NCBI GenBank assembly: GCA_003693705.1
Contig: RBZT01000339.1
Coordinates: 1 to 64,000 of the forward strand
DNA: 64,000 nucleotides
Origin: Polymyxa betae
Taxonomy: Eukaryota; Endomyxa; Phytomyxea; Plasmodiophorida; Plasmodiophoridae
Direction: 5' to 3'
Notes under the pieces: generated by a model
Database searches by the model: none
Told to the model about the DNA's origin: nothing
Seen by the model: only the letters and a program-made list of their open reading frames with translations
Shown here: piece after piece, positions 1-12,275 of the stretch
How positions within the stretch are numbered: the first letter of the stretch is position 1
How the letters are laid out: the number at the start of each line of letters is the position of its first letter
Position numbers and translations under genes: made by a program

Positions 1-203
1 TGATTCGATCTTAGAGCTGATTGTGACCTCGGAGCGCCTTCCTCATCTGAGCCTTGATCAACGCTTCTGATATGGGTGCCTTCATCCACCGAGTCGGTCA
101 TGTCGCTTGTAATGTGATCATATTCATCTTCCTGTTCCCTGCGAGAGCGACGCCGACCGAAGCAGCGACTGAAAAAGTTCCGTTGAGCAGCAAAAAATTT
201 CAT
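1..203 (-). CDS. partial hypothetical protein, N-terminus only
   Basis: An open frame runs leftward from an ATG at 201-203 off the left edge of the window (67 codons visible, no stop). The peptide starts with a short hydrophobic/aromatic stretch and the motif SRCFGRRRSRR, then turns acidic and polar (EDEYDHITSDMTDSVDE). I recognise no family. The basic patch followed by an acidic tail is typical of a cytosolic N-terminus. The small protein at 18045-18359 begins in a similar way (PCFGRLR then KDEDD), which may be coincidence. The rest of the gene lies outside the window. Confidence 0.4.
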   Translation of the reverse strand, partial: MKFFAAQRNFFSRCFGRRRSRREQEDEYDHITSDMTDSVDEGTHIRSVDQGSDEEGAPRSQSALRSN

Positions 204-688
204 TGTATTCTGAATCGAATCGGATGATGTGGATGGCTATCTCGACGAAGAATCGGCTTAGATCGAGCAGGGACCTGCGTCAGGATAGACATTTAGTCTG
301 AGACAGGACGATAGAAACGTGCCAAAGTGTGGCTGATTACCATTCAGTTGCTGCAAGTCGGTTACAAAACCAACTCTAACCTGATGGCCACACTGCAAAT
401 TGCTAAATGAAGCAGAACCAGTGCAGAGTGTTTCCTAGAGGCCGCTCTCAATCGGACCGAACCGATCCTACCACATGTATTCAGCGACTGGTCGGCCATA
501 TGCAGGCGGTCACAGGCCGACGAATGGCTACTGATGGGAAGGGAGGAACCTTCCATTCATGATTGAGGGCACCGCCATCACAATATCGAGGTGATCACCA
601 TCAATGGTCAAATCCTTCGACATTTGGCTTAGCCTAGAAAACTGAAGCAGCCAACGTTATCGGGCTCGCCCATCACGGGTAAAGCTGA
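204..688. other. no gene recognised
   Basis: About 485 bases. A 64-codon frame exists on the minus strand (362-556) but its peptide has no recognisable motif and no consistent intron signals. This is probably intergenic sequence containing the promoter of the left-edge gene. Confidence 0.4.
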
Positions 689-1034
689 TCACATTGCTAA
701 GTGAACAGTTAAGCCTGCCTCGATCTCTTTCTGTTTCATGGCATCGTCATTAGATTCTTTTTCCGAACGCAGAATAGATCCATTGTTTGCTCGTATTTCA
801 GGAGATGGGTGTGACGACAGCGCCGAGTAAGCATTCGTCACTCGGTGCTTCGAAACCAACCAAAAGTATCGCATTGTTGTCGGTCTGAGGGGGAGCGCCC
901 GATCGTCTAGACGCCGAAGCTGCCATTGACGGGACCACTCATGTACAAACGGCAGAACGCCATCAGTCAAGGATATAGTAGCATCCTTCTCAATCTGATG
1001 CAGCTATTACTTGAATCAAGGCAGCTTTTTGCAT
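689..1034 (-). CDS. small hypothetical protein, two exons
   Basis: A tentative model. Exon 1 (1011-1034, MQKAALIQ) is followed by a 73-nt GT-AG intron (938-1010). Exon 2 (689-937) continues in phase 0 with a peptide rich in R, W and Y (for example LRPTTMRYFWLVSKHR) and a hydrophilic C-terminus ending VHLAM. The product would be about 90 residues. No family is recognised. Support is limited to the clean splice join and protein-like composition. The frame could also be read through from an upstream ATG at 970 without the intron. Confidence 0.33.
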
Positions 1035-1373
1035 TCTCCAGACGTGAGACCGCAAGCAGGGCGAAATTTGGTAATTTTTACAGCTGAATCACGAGCCGTC
1101 GCTTAAACAGAATCCGATGTGAATGAAGATGGGATTTTTGTGATCGATTCTCCCAACACATCATATGTAGCGGTTTCCACATTGTTTGCAGATGGGTTAT
1201 TGGTACATGAAGCATATGTGCTGTATCAGCTCATGGCAGTATTTTATTATGAATAAACTTTTCACTTTTTTTATCAATGGAAAGCATGAGTGAGACCTCG
1301 ACCTTGTGCACAAATGCTATGTAGCAATGGAACGGACCAGAAGCAAACCAAAGAAGATGATGATGATGTTTAT

Positions 1374-1664
1374 TCAAGCCCCAGTGTACTCCCCAAGGGA
1401 CTTTTTCTTATCAATTCGCATATCTATATGTATATCGGAAAGGACCCGAGTCACGTCTGCTTTAAGAACTTGCTCATGGCATTTTTTGATAATCATCATA
1501 ACGTCATCGTATTCGCCAGCGAGATTCGTGCCACTAGCATGCTGGTGGCATTCGACTTTCCCGCGCCCTTCACTTTTCAATACTTGCTGGCAGATGTCAG
1601 TGTATTTGCGGATTGAGACGCCACTCCCGATAGGGGACAGACGGAAATCGGCGACAATATGCAT
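1374..1664 (-). CDS. UPF0045 / thiamine-binding-like protein (Ecm15 family)
   Basis: An intronless 96-residue protein, close to the usual length of about 100 for this family. The start MHIVADFRLSPIGSG and the later segments GEYDDVMMIIKKCHE and VTRVLSDIHIDMR match the UPF0045 (MTH1187/YqgV/Ecm15) ferredoxin-like fold. Members assemble as tetramers and some bind thiamine-type ligands. The cellular role in eukaryotes is unclear, although yeast ECM15 was named for a cell-wall phenotype. It is divergent with the DOCK gene, whose start is 301 bp away. The family call is firm and the ligand is not. Confidence 0.87.
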   Translation of the reverse strand: MHIVADFRLSPIGSGVSIRKYTDICQQVLKSEGRGKVECHQHASGTNLAGEYDDVMMIIKKCHEQVLKADVTRVLSDIHIDMRIDKKKSLGEYTGA

Positions 1665-1965
1665 ACTCTGTGCAGAGAGTTAACGCCAATATAGGGTTTG
1701 ATGGTTCAACGGCGTTTAACAAAATGAATGTACAGATAGGAAGCAAGCCCCTTCCCAGATAATTAGAGAAATACTCGGAAGTTGATTTGTTCATCGGACT
1801 GAGTGGACCTGCCGTCATGCCGGCTGCAGGTGCGCGAATCATCCATTTATGTAACGTTAACTTGGTTGATGCCTAAAGGGGACACGGCGTGCGGCCTCTA
1901 AAGTCATCCATTCAAGACATTTAAATACGTTCTTGTCTGGCTTGTCATAAAGCCATATAACGGTG
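1665..1965. promoter_or_regulatory. shared divergent promoter region (UPF0045 / DOCK)
   Basis: The 301 bases between two divergent start codons must hold both promoters. Positions 1851-1861 contain GTAACGTTAAC. Similar GTTAC palindromes occur near several other gene starts in this window. No TATA box stands out. Confidence 0.4.
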
Positions 1966-4900
1966 ATGGGAACATGGCAGCCGATTCGTCGCCCTGGCAA
2001 AGGTCGATTCGCTGAACTGATGTCATATTGTCGTCTTAACTAAGTCATCAGCAATCTATGCTTTTGAAGCTGATGGCGAGAACCAAGTTTCATTAGAGGC
2101 AGGGCTTCCTGTCTATGCTGAATTTGAACTCGGCGGATGGTATCGAGGTTTCGTTCAACAAGATGATAAAACGATCCCTGGTATGTTCCCTGTTTCCTAT
2201 GTTGCCTTAGCGGAAGGCTTCCCGAACAGATCTCCTCCCCGGGAGCGTTCAAGCTCTTTAGAAGTGCTTTCTGATCCACCACATATCGAAGCTGTCATTG
2301 TTAAAGACAGCAGAAGAAAGCTCTCAAGAGACTGGGCCAATGGAAAGCAGTCTGATGGCTTTTCTGATTGCCTCGTATGGAGTCTCACTGTTGCGAAACT
2401 TGAGCTAAAACAGATCGTGTACATAGAAGGAACCAGCATCTACCTCACCTGCTTCGAATGAAAGGCACGAAGTTGACGAACGCGTAAGCTATATAGGGGA
2501 GACCGTTTGTAAACAGAACGACCCGAATCCAGCACTCGACGATGGCTTTTCTGAGAGAGAGATGTCGCGCAGCCGATCAGAAACATCTACCCTAGTTGAC
2601 GAGATATCAATGGTTTGCGGATGTATCATTACGATTCGCTTTTTGAGGATAGTAGGCAATTCCCGGTTTTGAGAAGCAATTGAAGACCATGTTAGTCGAT
2701 GGAAATGTCAAAGGCTACGATGATATGAAACAGAAAATTGCCCAGTTACTGTCGATGCGTCGCCTCATAATGGATGCCGATGTCGATGATTCTGTTAGAG
2801 AAAATACTCGTAAGAAACATTTGGATCTCGAACTTCTGTACGAATCAACTTAGGCAATGAAATTATCGGCATTCTTGAAAGTTGCCGACGAACTACTCAG
2901 GGTCATATCTGCCCCCGAACACAGACAAACCATTCGGTTGCAAACGTTTCGAATACCCCAATTCGACAGCTGATTAAGCTCCACCAAGATATGTATTCAA
3001 TTGTTCAGCAGGAATCGTCATTCCTTTGGCATCAGAAAACAGTTTCGCGCCAGGTGCGGATGCTGGGTGAAGCCTCAAAATCTAGAAGCGCTTCCAGTAT
3101 TGATGCCAGAGAAATTGATTTCGACGGCAAGCTGCCCAAGACTTTGATGTCCCTTCGACTTGATGTTAAAGCCTGCATATTCTCTGTTGGAGAACCTACT
3201 CATGTGCATTTCTCTCTGTTCTCTGTTCAAAGACAGCAAGTTATCTCGTACGCGCTTCAATATACACTTTACGATTGCTTCTCAACTTACCTTTTTAGGG
3301 AGGAATATCTAGTAGCGCTTACAGCGGCTGGGATGCCCGAAGACATCAATCTATTGGGTAATTTTTATACAATAGAGTTGCAAGTAACCAACGCTAAATC
3401 CAAATAGGCAAGCTGCACGCTGAGTTCCGAGAGATCGAGAGCTCTATGCTTAAAGAAGGATTGTTCCTTGTTTGCCATATTTATCGGATCGGGCAACTTA
3501 AAGTCTCTCCGAAAACCACCCAGAAACGGCAGAAGCTCCCTCAGACGTATCGACGCCCTTTCGGATGTGCCATCATGAATATCAGCGGCTACAGCCCGCT
3601 TTTTGAACATATTGGGCAATGGACTTCGCCGCCGCATTTAACCATCTATCGAGCCAAAGACCCTCTGCAGTTCACTGATTTACACAATCTAATTATCCGA
3701 GGGGGATCCTCTATCGAAGCTGTACCTCAAACGAAAGGATTTGCTGTTGGACTTCTGCTCGATGAGATGAACGCTGTAGCTGTACGTTTCTTGATTTGCT
3801 TTCTGAGTAATCGGTCATCAATGCCTAGGATCCCAGCACGTGCGTCCAGATGTTACAGCTCTCGTCATTCATCAATCCTGCCGACGATCGCAATGATTTT
3901 TATGTGACATTACGGGGTGGCGATTTCCTTCAGGACAAGAAGAAGAGTTCGAAGAATATTGAAATTCGCATCCGCGTCTTCACTGCTGCTGGATTTCCTG
4001 TCCCAGATTGCATCTACCGCGGTGCTGGCCCTACCGCAATCCCAGTCACTGAATATTGCAGCACCGTGTATTACCATTGGAACAATCCGGTCTACAACGA
4101 ATCCGTCAAGTTGCGGATTTCGAAGCAGATCTTTACCCAATGCCATCTTCTCTTCACCATCTGGCATGTCTCATCAAATCCTGAGAAGAACCAGCTCTGC
4201 TCGTTCACCTTTCTTCCGTTGACGTGCTCCAGCGGCGCTGTCATAGCTGATGGCCTCCATGTTCTACCATGCTATAAGCCTCTAAAAAATCTTGGGCAGC
4301 AGAACGCCACATTACGATATCTGGATGCCATCACCCACTTCAGAGACGGCTCCAAGCAGAACTCGCAATCAGTATTGGTCAAGCGAAAGGAGGAGATATT
4401 CGTGGAAACTCTTCTGAGTTCTGTGAAAACCACTCAATTAGACACCTTACATGCTCTTTTCAATTGGAAGCAGTTGGACCTAACTCATCTAAAATCAGCT
4501 GTTGCTAAGTTTACAACAATTTCAGGTAGGTAATCTTTCTGTTATATCATTTGCTTTTTTGTTAAAGGTTTTCAAAGGGACAGAATTATCAAAATTCGTC
4601 AAGGAGGTTTTTGATACTCTCTTCTCTATTATGCAAATCCATCCGAACCAGAACGAGGAAATATCGAATTTAACTTTTATCGGGGTTCTGCACTCTATCG
4701 ATCAATTAACCACAAAGATGTGCAGTGTCACCGGCTCTATCGACGCCTATATTGCCGATGTTTATGCTTTCCCTGATGTTTACACACCGCTAATCTCACA
4801 TTCTCGTGCTGCTTTTCTCTACGCTATACAGCATACAACGTCACCGAATCCATCCATGTTCAAGCAGCTGACGCTTCTCTCGAAATGTTTCCAATACGTC

Positions 4901-7900
4901 GTCAGGCTCATTGTTCGTTCGGCGAGCTGTTCACAGGTGACAGATTCGGAAACGTTCCGACGGCAATTACAATGTCTCTTGGACGATATGTTTATGTTAT
5001 TAGCAATCCAAGGTGAGACATCATCTATCTTGCATACTCTGCTGTTAATAAGTTTCAGGTGGACCCAAAGATCTACTGATAGGCTGCAAAGCTTTCTTGC
5101 TGCGGTCGTTCAGCTCGGCTTTTAACGAGCTGCCAATGGTGTTTCCACCAGAGCAACTAGGCAACATTTGTATGAGCTTGCTGAATTCCGTTCCTTACCA
5201 TCCCGACAACAGCAAACTGTTTATCTATAAGCTACGAATGGTTGGAAGCATCGCCCAATCGGTTCTGGATAATGAGGTATTATTCACTATCCATACAACG
5301 AACTGCTACCAATTCGGTTCCAGAAATTATGCTGGAAGATGATACAATCGATCGTCATCGAATCCATTCATTTCCATCTCACAAACTGTCCCGATGAATC
5401 ATACTTATCTGTGGGAATTTTATCGAATCTGATTTCAACGATTCAATCCGGTAAAGCCCTGCGTCCCGCTGCTGCTCAGAATCTCAATTTGTTTTAGCTT
5501 CGTTACACAATGCTGCAGAGCTAGCTCCTTTTTATCGACTATTAGAGCCTTTGATTCATGTCCTCTCAGATTGGAGGAAGCGACCGATTACACCCTCACC
5601 GCAAGTACAACAATTGTGTACAGTCGATGTATTACTGGATACGTATTCTTTGTTCTACATTCTAGTTTATTCGATGGGTGCAGACATGCTGACGAAATGG
5701 ACAAAAAACAATCTGTCGTTATGTCACGAACTCATCGCTGTCTGTGAAACAGCTTTAAACAATTCTGTTTATCCTTCAACCTGGGTTGTTCTTCGTTCCT
5801 GGGAACTCACAGTTATCGCTAGAATTCTTATCAACATCGGATCACACTCCGCCACTTTAGACAAATCGATTATCCAAGACCTATTGCACAGTTTCGTTGC
5901 TTTCGATAAGCACAAAGATTTTCAAAATCTTAAGCAGGTAAATGTTTGCATCCATACTTTTCTTGGTTAGTCAGATGCGACAATAGACACAAATCAACTT
6001 CAACGAGATGTCTCCACTTCCAGCTTCGGTGAGGGCATCGGCCAGAGATGTCTGGAAGAATGCATGCGACTATTCAGATTTTGCTGTTTACTTCTTCACT
6101 AATCTCTTTATCTCCATGTTCAATGCGTCTAACGGCACAGAGGATTCTGGTACATAATTATTTTTTCTGTCTTCTCAAACAAATGCTGATCTTAATTTCA
6201 AAGAACTGACTGCTACACAAGAACTTGCGATTGAAATATTCTACAATTTGCTTTTGGAAGAATATTCCCGAACTGGAGAATTCTCAGAAATTAACCGCCT
6301 CACTGTGGAAGCCCTTGATACGTTCGCTCACGAATCTCAGCATCATGCTTCTGTTTTTCTGGAGGTCGGTTTACTGACAAGCTTCGTTCTAGCTTTGCTG
6401 ACCGCCTTCAAAGAGATTGGAGAAAGCGTTAACCGCTCGCATAAGCAACGAACGAGAATCTCTCCAGGCCTCGGTCCAATGCTTTGTGTCTCAGTTAGGA
6501 AACCTTTACGAACTGATGAACAGCCTTCTGAAAATTCCAAAAACCGACCTATTCGAGCACGAGCGAGCCAGTGTAGTTATTCAGTTACTAGAATTCTTAC
6601 TATCAGATTCCAATGTTGGGCGTCGGAAGGGAATGCTCTATCGGTAATTAACTGTTAGTTGCTGCGATAACCATCTTCTCATATGCTGAGCAGCTACTAT
6701 ACATATTTGATGGATTTAAACTGCTCAATTGGAGCATTCGCCGAAGCTGGCAACACAGTTTTGAGGCAGTTAAAGCTTTTGGATTGGTCAGCCCAAAGTA
6801 CATCAATATGGGAATCTGGTGACGCAACAACCTTCAAATCAGAAACAGAAGCAGAAAGAAAAGAATCCTTGTATCTGAAGGCGATCGATTACTTTGATCG
6901 GGCTGAACAGTGGGAGGCAGCAATAATGGTTTGCATACCTGCCGTGTGAAAGGGATCATGTTTGTTTACCTTCCAGCAGGCCTGTGAAGAATTACGAAGC
7001 TACTATCAACGGATAGGCTTTAATTACCAATCTTTGGCATCCATTCTTGAAAATGAAGCTACTTTCTTTCGCAAGATAATTTCTGAATCCCGTTTCTTTC
7101 CATCGTACTTTCGAGTGGTATTCTTCCATCAGAGGTAATGATTCCGTGTTGCCAAATATTTGCATTAAACAACCTTTGTTCAGCGAAAATCGTTTAGAAT
7201 ATGTTTATCGGGGTCTGAAACTGGAGTCGATCATGGACTTCACAGAACGTCTTCGAGCGAAACATCTTAATGCCCGTATCGTCATGAGCAGTGAAGATCC
7301 GAATCCAGATATTCTGTCCGCAAATGAACTTGTCATAACAGTTACTGCTGTCACCGTTTCAAGCTTCCAAGAATTGCAACAAAACGATAAATCTGAGGCT
7401 GAAGTTGTGCTTAAATTCCTGTGCTAACTGGAATCTGAATTTCCCTTAGAGCATTCCCAGAGAGATCCGTTTTGGCCAGTTACACCAGAATGCATCATGG
7501 TTTATGTTTTGCCGGGCAGAGAATCGATCTGCTGAGGTAACTCAAGACGTTTACTGCTAGTGTTTCATTGATTTGCTGAAGGCTCAACCATCTAATGAAT
7601 TCAAGGACCTATGGGTTAAGAAAACCTTCATTCGAACCGAAGAATCTTTTCCAAATCTCCAGAGGCGATTGTTAGTTGTGGACAGCGTTCAACGAAACAT
7701 AGATCCAATCGATACAGTAGGTGCATTTTTCAGATGATAACGCGATGCTCAAATCCAGGTTAGGCCTGTGAAACTATACAAAGGAAGAACGAAGAACTGA
7801 ATGCTACAATAACTGGTTTGCAACGGAATCTCAGCTCATCTCCAGACATTGGACCGCTAACAATGCAGCTAAATGGAATCATTGATGCTGCTGTCAATGG

Positions 7901-8120
7901 CGGAGCCAAGAAATATATCGAAGCTTTTCTAAGTTCCGCTTTAGAAGGAAAAGAGGATTCACAGAATCGACTAAAGCAGGCAATGAGGACTCAAATCCAG
8001 TTATTGCATTGTGGACTTGACATTTTCAAAGAGAAGAAAAATCCAGATTTAGACCCCTTATATAACCGCCTGAAAGAACTTCTCAAAAAAATGGCTGAAT
8101 CGTCCAAGGCCTTGGTTTAA
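1966..8120 (+). CDS. DOCK-family Rho/Rac guanine nucleotide exchange factor with SH3 domain
   Basis: A large multi-exon gene. Exon 1 (1966-2002, MGTWQPIRRPGK) joins across a 49-nt intron (2003-2051) to an SH3 domain: AIYAFEADGENQVSLEAG, then GGWYRGFVQQDDKT, then GMFPVSYVAL. A DHR-1/C2 lipid-binding domain follows at about 3880-4350 (NDFYVTLRGGDFLQDKK, VIYYHWNNP-type strands). A helical middle region spans 4500-6600. The catalytic DHR-2 domain occupies about 6680-8110 and ends in helices containing NGIIDAAVNGGAKKYIEAFL. DOCK proteins with SH3 usually pair with ELMO and activate Rac at the membrane in motility or phagocytosis. Many introns of 42-49 nt are visible, for example near 4997 and 5450. 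The stop TAA is at 8118-8120. The SH3 and DHR-1 point to the DOCK-A/B type. Confidence 0.93.
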
Positions 8121-8492
8121 TAATGGTTTTCACCGTCGGGGTGAGACAAGAGAAGACTTTGATATACTCAAGCACAACTCGGAAGACAAAAATCCAATGT
8201 AATCCGATTTCGTGGCAACTGGCGGCCCATTCTCTCTGTAACGTGGACCAGGACTCTGCATACTAAGGTGAATATTGATTATGCATCGCGTTGCTTGACG
8301 AAAAATAAAAAAGTACTTATTATGAAAGCTTGACAAAAATGAATGGCTCTTGTAAAAACGAGATCAGCGGGCTCCAGCCGGATCTCGAGCTCTGCGAATC
8401 GAATTCAAGCATATGGCAATATCCAAGCTTGATCGGCAGCAGCTGACAGCCTCGCAAAAGCAGATTTCCATGATGATTCCAGTTGCGTCGTC

Positions 8493-9427
8493 TCAGCAAA
8501 CGCTTGCGCTGCTACTCCAAGCTGAGACGAAATCAGGCATAACCAAGCTAGTTCCTACGAAACCCATCAAAAGGTCAGCTACATCGCCAATCGTAACATA
8601 CCGTTCATGGCTAGCGCGTTCAATAGCCAACATGGGATTGCCTATCGACGAATGCAGGTTGACCTCGTCGGGTCTACTCTTTCGCGAATGAACTCCGCCT
8701 TATACTGAGGAGCAATCGTAATCATTCCTTGGTCACGTTCGGAAAGCATGCGATCGACCGGCAAGACTCATTAATTCATTCAGCACATTTCCCGACAGCA
8801 AGATCATTGATCATACGGTCCACACATTGTCTTTCGAACGTATACCGCCGTTTTCTCGCTTCTTCGTTGTCCATGGTGAAAATAGCACGCCGCCGGGACA
8901 TCCATACCAGCAGTTCTTGGCCAGTCAGAGCTTCAAAACCGCATTGTTCTACGTCTTTCAGGCGCTGCACAATAACGTTGGCGACTCCCTGATCGGCGTC
9001 GAAATGCTCCTTCTCGGACAATAGATAGTATCTGCTAACAGTCAGCAGTGAGTCGCGGCTTTGACGGAGGGACTGTCCACAGGCTTGGTGCCTTACGCCG
9101 GGTGCTCCCAGAAACAGCGGGCATCCAGTTCGCAACGTTCTTGCGTTTCCTAGCCCGAGCTATTCGCGTTTTGATCAGGAGCTGCGATACAATCTCGTCA
9201 ATGCGACCGCAACGGGCCAGCGAACGAGCAATTTCCCAGCAATCGGGTTCAAGGGAACCGGCATCAGTCGGACAGCTATCTGATTCGAAAAATCATCGGA
9301 TTTCGTGCAATAAGCACAATTGGCACGTGCATTGCCATAAGACCCTTTGCAGCCAGAAAGAATACGGTCGGAGCTTGTTGTGGATCGACCGAAACGACAT
9401 CGGGTTTGATCTGAACGAAACCCTGTA
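8493..9427 (-). CDS. unrecognised multi-exon protein
   Basis: Several minus-strand exons read as protein and join well. One segment begins VQIKPDVVSVDPQQAP. After a roughly 64-nt intron comes SLEPDCWEIARSLARCGRID. Another 64-nt intron leads to a basic helical segment containing SEKEHFDADQGVANVIVQRL and TGQELLVWMSRRRAIF. A further frame change is best explained by a 20-nt GT-AG gap (8767-8786). The last open stretch ends at a TGA at 8493-8495, but its junction is unclear. The true start, probably upstream of 9427, is not resolved. No family is recognised; composition suggests a soluble helical protein. It lies between DOCK and CFAP91. Confidence 0.5.
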
Positions 9428-9558
9428 GGTAGTTAGAAAGATTTATAAGAATCCATGACTTGGAGGTTTTGTAGCTGGAAAAGCGCTTTATATATTATTC
9501 AGTATCAACAGGATAGATTCATGCACAGCATGCAGAGTAGCAGCTGCTGAGAGTTGTT

Positions 9559-11477
9559 CTAAAGAAAATTCATTCTAACAAGAACATCGCGAAGCTCTAT
9601 GAAGATACCTTCACGTTGCTGCAGCCTTGTGTCAACTTCTGGCAGAATCTGGCTCTGCAAGCAACCCAATACGATGTCGCCATCTTCAAGACCAGCATCA
9701 TTTTCCACCGAATTGGTATTCGGTGCTCCAGATTTTGGCGGTTGGGTTTTCACTGCTAACGTAAAACATTATTAACTTGCGTTTCCAGAAGTGAAGTGAG
9801 TTATTACCTTCTTCTAACACTCGCTTCTTGATATCTCTGACAAGACTCGATGCACTTATATGCAGAATCGTATCGATTCCCTTCAATTGTTGCTCCAACT
9901 TCCCGCGAGCAGCAAACTGCTTCTGTCGTAGCCCAGTTTGAACCGCTTCACGCCTTGTTCTTTCAGCAGATGCTCTGTCGACAAGCGACTGGAGCTTAGT
10001 AAGTTCTTCATGCGCTATAACATCGTTTCGCAGCAACGCTGACGACTTTGAAATCGTGGATCCTACGACGTAGTCTACCATGTAGTTGAGGGATTCCTCG
10101 AGAGTCATTTGAACCATGTCCGGTTCAACCTGGCAACTAGATAAGCAGAATTCAAGGAATAGACCGTCAGTTGTTACCATAGGGGACATAAGTTCATCAA
10201 TTAGACTGATAGAATCGCGAAGACCTCGCTCCATCTCTGACTGTACAGCTCGCCCTCTCAATAGTCTCTGCAAAAGAATGCAGGCAGCTTCAGTAGCTGC
10301 TATCTTCTCCATATCAGCATTCTTCGTAATTGGCGTTGGTGGCCGAACGATACAGCCCGGCTTAGCATATAGCTCGGTGCTCGATGAAACCGGCTCGTTC
10401 TGTACTGCCGTGCTGGACTGAATGATGTCGTTGATCTTCTCGATATCATTAATCACGCCCTGACCCTTGCGCGTTTTCATCAAATTTGTGACAACCTAAA
10501 CGACGACTAAATCTAACGAATAGCGTCCAGGCACCTAGAAGAAACCTTTGCTGGTTTATGGACGTTGAATGTGAGACATTTGGCAGGAATAGAGGTCTCC
10601 AATGTGACAAGCGATTGATAGGTCTTTCCCATCGATCCAATCTGTTTCTGAACAATCTCGTTGATCGGCAATACAGGCACCTTTCCTTCGCGATCCAGAG
10701 GAGCGTAAATCTTCGATCCATGATTGCCATATTCTTCGATGATATCTCGGCCTGGGGGCGTCGTTATCTCATGCTTGATGCTCATTCGCTTCCTGATCAG
10801 AATGAAACATTGCAAATGCACAATGTGGTAATCCCTACATATTGATTTTCCGCATTGCATTGTAACGCCGGCGTTGGATTTTGTCGAGGACCGTTGCTCT
10901 GTTCAATTCATTTTCAGCTCGGATCTTGTCCATTCGTTCCGTTATTTGTTTTTGGAACTGCGCCTCCCTTTCTTCGATTGCCGTCATTATGGCGGCTAAT
11001 CTTTTCTTCTCTAGTTCAATGACATCATTCTCTTTATATTTGTAGTCCTGATAACGACTGTCAATAAAGATTAAGAATTGCCAAGCAGGCCACCTGAAAC
11101 TCCCTCTCCTGAAGCAATTTCATTCTATGGCGAAAATCGGCTTCGGTTTTTGCCGGAGGAATACCAGCTTGGAAAGCCCGACGTGCCTGTTCCCTTTCTA
11201 TTTGTTCAATCTCATGAAGTGAAATTCGTGTCAGATCAGCAGGGAGCCAATCTTTCAAATGAAAAAGTTCGGGAGGATTGTCCTTATCAGCATAAACGTA
11301 ATCGGGAGCATACGGCGCCGTTTGGCTGCTTTCTTCTCGGTAAACCGATTGCGTCGCAATTGTCCTGGTCTTGAGTTCTGCCGGTGCTTCCTCAGTGGCA
11401 TTGTAAAGATGGGGAGACAAAACTAGGCCTGTTGTGGCAGATTGCATAAAAGGAATTAGAGGCCTATTGAAGAACAT
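9559..11477 (-). CDS. CFAP91: CFAP91 (MAATS1/AAT-1), axonemal calmodulin- and spoke-associated complex protein
   Basis: The N-terminal exon (11477 to about 11090) has the CFAP91 signature around YREESSQTAPYAPDYVY and EIEQIEREQARRAFQAGIPP. The next exon is a coiled coil (EKKRLAAIMTAIEEREAQF). The third carries RDIIEEYGNHGSKIYAPLDR, matching the conserved region after the coiled coil. The following exon has AACILLQRLLRGRAVQSEM, matching the IQ-like LQKLLRGRA motif of the family. Introns of about 45-60 nt separate the exons, for example near 11050, 10810 and 9770. CFAP91 sits at the base of radial spokes RS2/RS3 and is needed for flagellar motility, so the organism should have a motile 9+2 axoneme. 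Identification is by family motifs; the extreme C-terminus is divergent. Confidence 0.9.
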
Positions 11478-12275
11478 ATAACGTTCTTTCCCTGTTTATA
11501 GAAAAAATCAAATAAAGCTGATCAAGAGAGACAATTTAACCTCCTGCGTTGACGCTATGCAATCCATGGCTAAGATTATTTCTTAAAACCTCACTGAACT
11601 GTATTTGCGGTTGATTGTGCCGAGAGTCGAACCTGTACTGACAAGAAGGGAAAGTGCCGACCTCGGAGAAGAGGTTTTGCCAATTCGGGACCCGATGAAT
11701 AGAATTCGTCTGCGGTTCCAGTTAGCAAATTGTATACCAGCTCGAGCTCAAGCAGACCAGAGATTTCTGCAGCGCCCTCTGGTGATCAACCGCTGACGAA
11801 GCTGTATACACTGGATCGTAGACATGATCGTAAGGGCGACTAGGAGCGACCGTTCGAGCCGGCCTGCTCAGGACTGCATGGACCATGACGACAATCTCAG
11901 CTCTAGCTAATAGACGTCCATTGAATGAATGGTACTTGAGATCGACTCCAAAGATCTCATCGGGGCCTCCCCTTGAACTGTTGATGGCTACCGCTGTCAT
12001 GAATCATGACAATGCTGGGCCTCTAATCAGTTGAGAATGGCTCACGACAGTGCTGGGCCTCTAATCAGTTGAGAATGGCTCATGACAGTGCTGGGTCGCT
12101 CATAGTAGACAGGACATTCGTGATAGTGCTGCTCCTCTTTTATAGCAAAACTGTCATAATCATTGCGATTCACTTCTAACAATCTTCAAAAGTAGCGACT
12201 TTTGACTTTGGTTTCATCGGCTGCATAGACGCAAGGACCGGGATGAAGATGCTTGACATTCGTAAACTTCAGAAA
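11478..12275. other. intergenic, about 800 bases, with a short tandem repeat
   Basis: No supported gene. Minus-strand frames here are short and unlike protein. A 38-bp tandem repeat lies at 12004-12097. The 5' end probably holds the CFAP91 promoter and the 3' end the downstream region of the phosphopantetheinyl transferase. Confidence 0.5.
12004..12097. repeat. 38-bp tandem repeat, about 2.4 copies
   Basis: Near-identical units start at 12004, 12042 and 12080 (tcaygacartgctggg, then cctctaatcagttgagaatgg). The first two copies differ at only two positions within the shared part, and the third is truncated. It is non-coding. Confidence 0.85.

Noticed and set aside
1290-1683. Two overlapping plus-strand frames of 108 and 125 codons
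   Set aside because: They are antisense to the UPF0045 gene, whose minus-strand frame matches a known family end to end.
9048-9428. A 126-codon plus-strand frame
   Set aside because: Antisense to minus-strand exons that join with good splice signals and better protein composition.
11600-11680. A GGTTCGACTC-like stretch on the minus strand suggesting a tRNA T-arm
   Set aside because: The flanks do not form a T-stem, and no D-arm, anticodon arm or acceptor stem can be paired.
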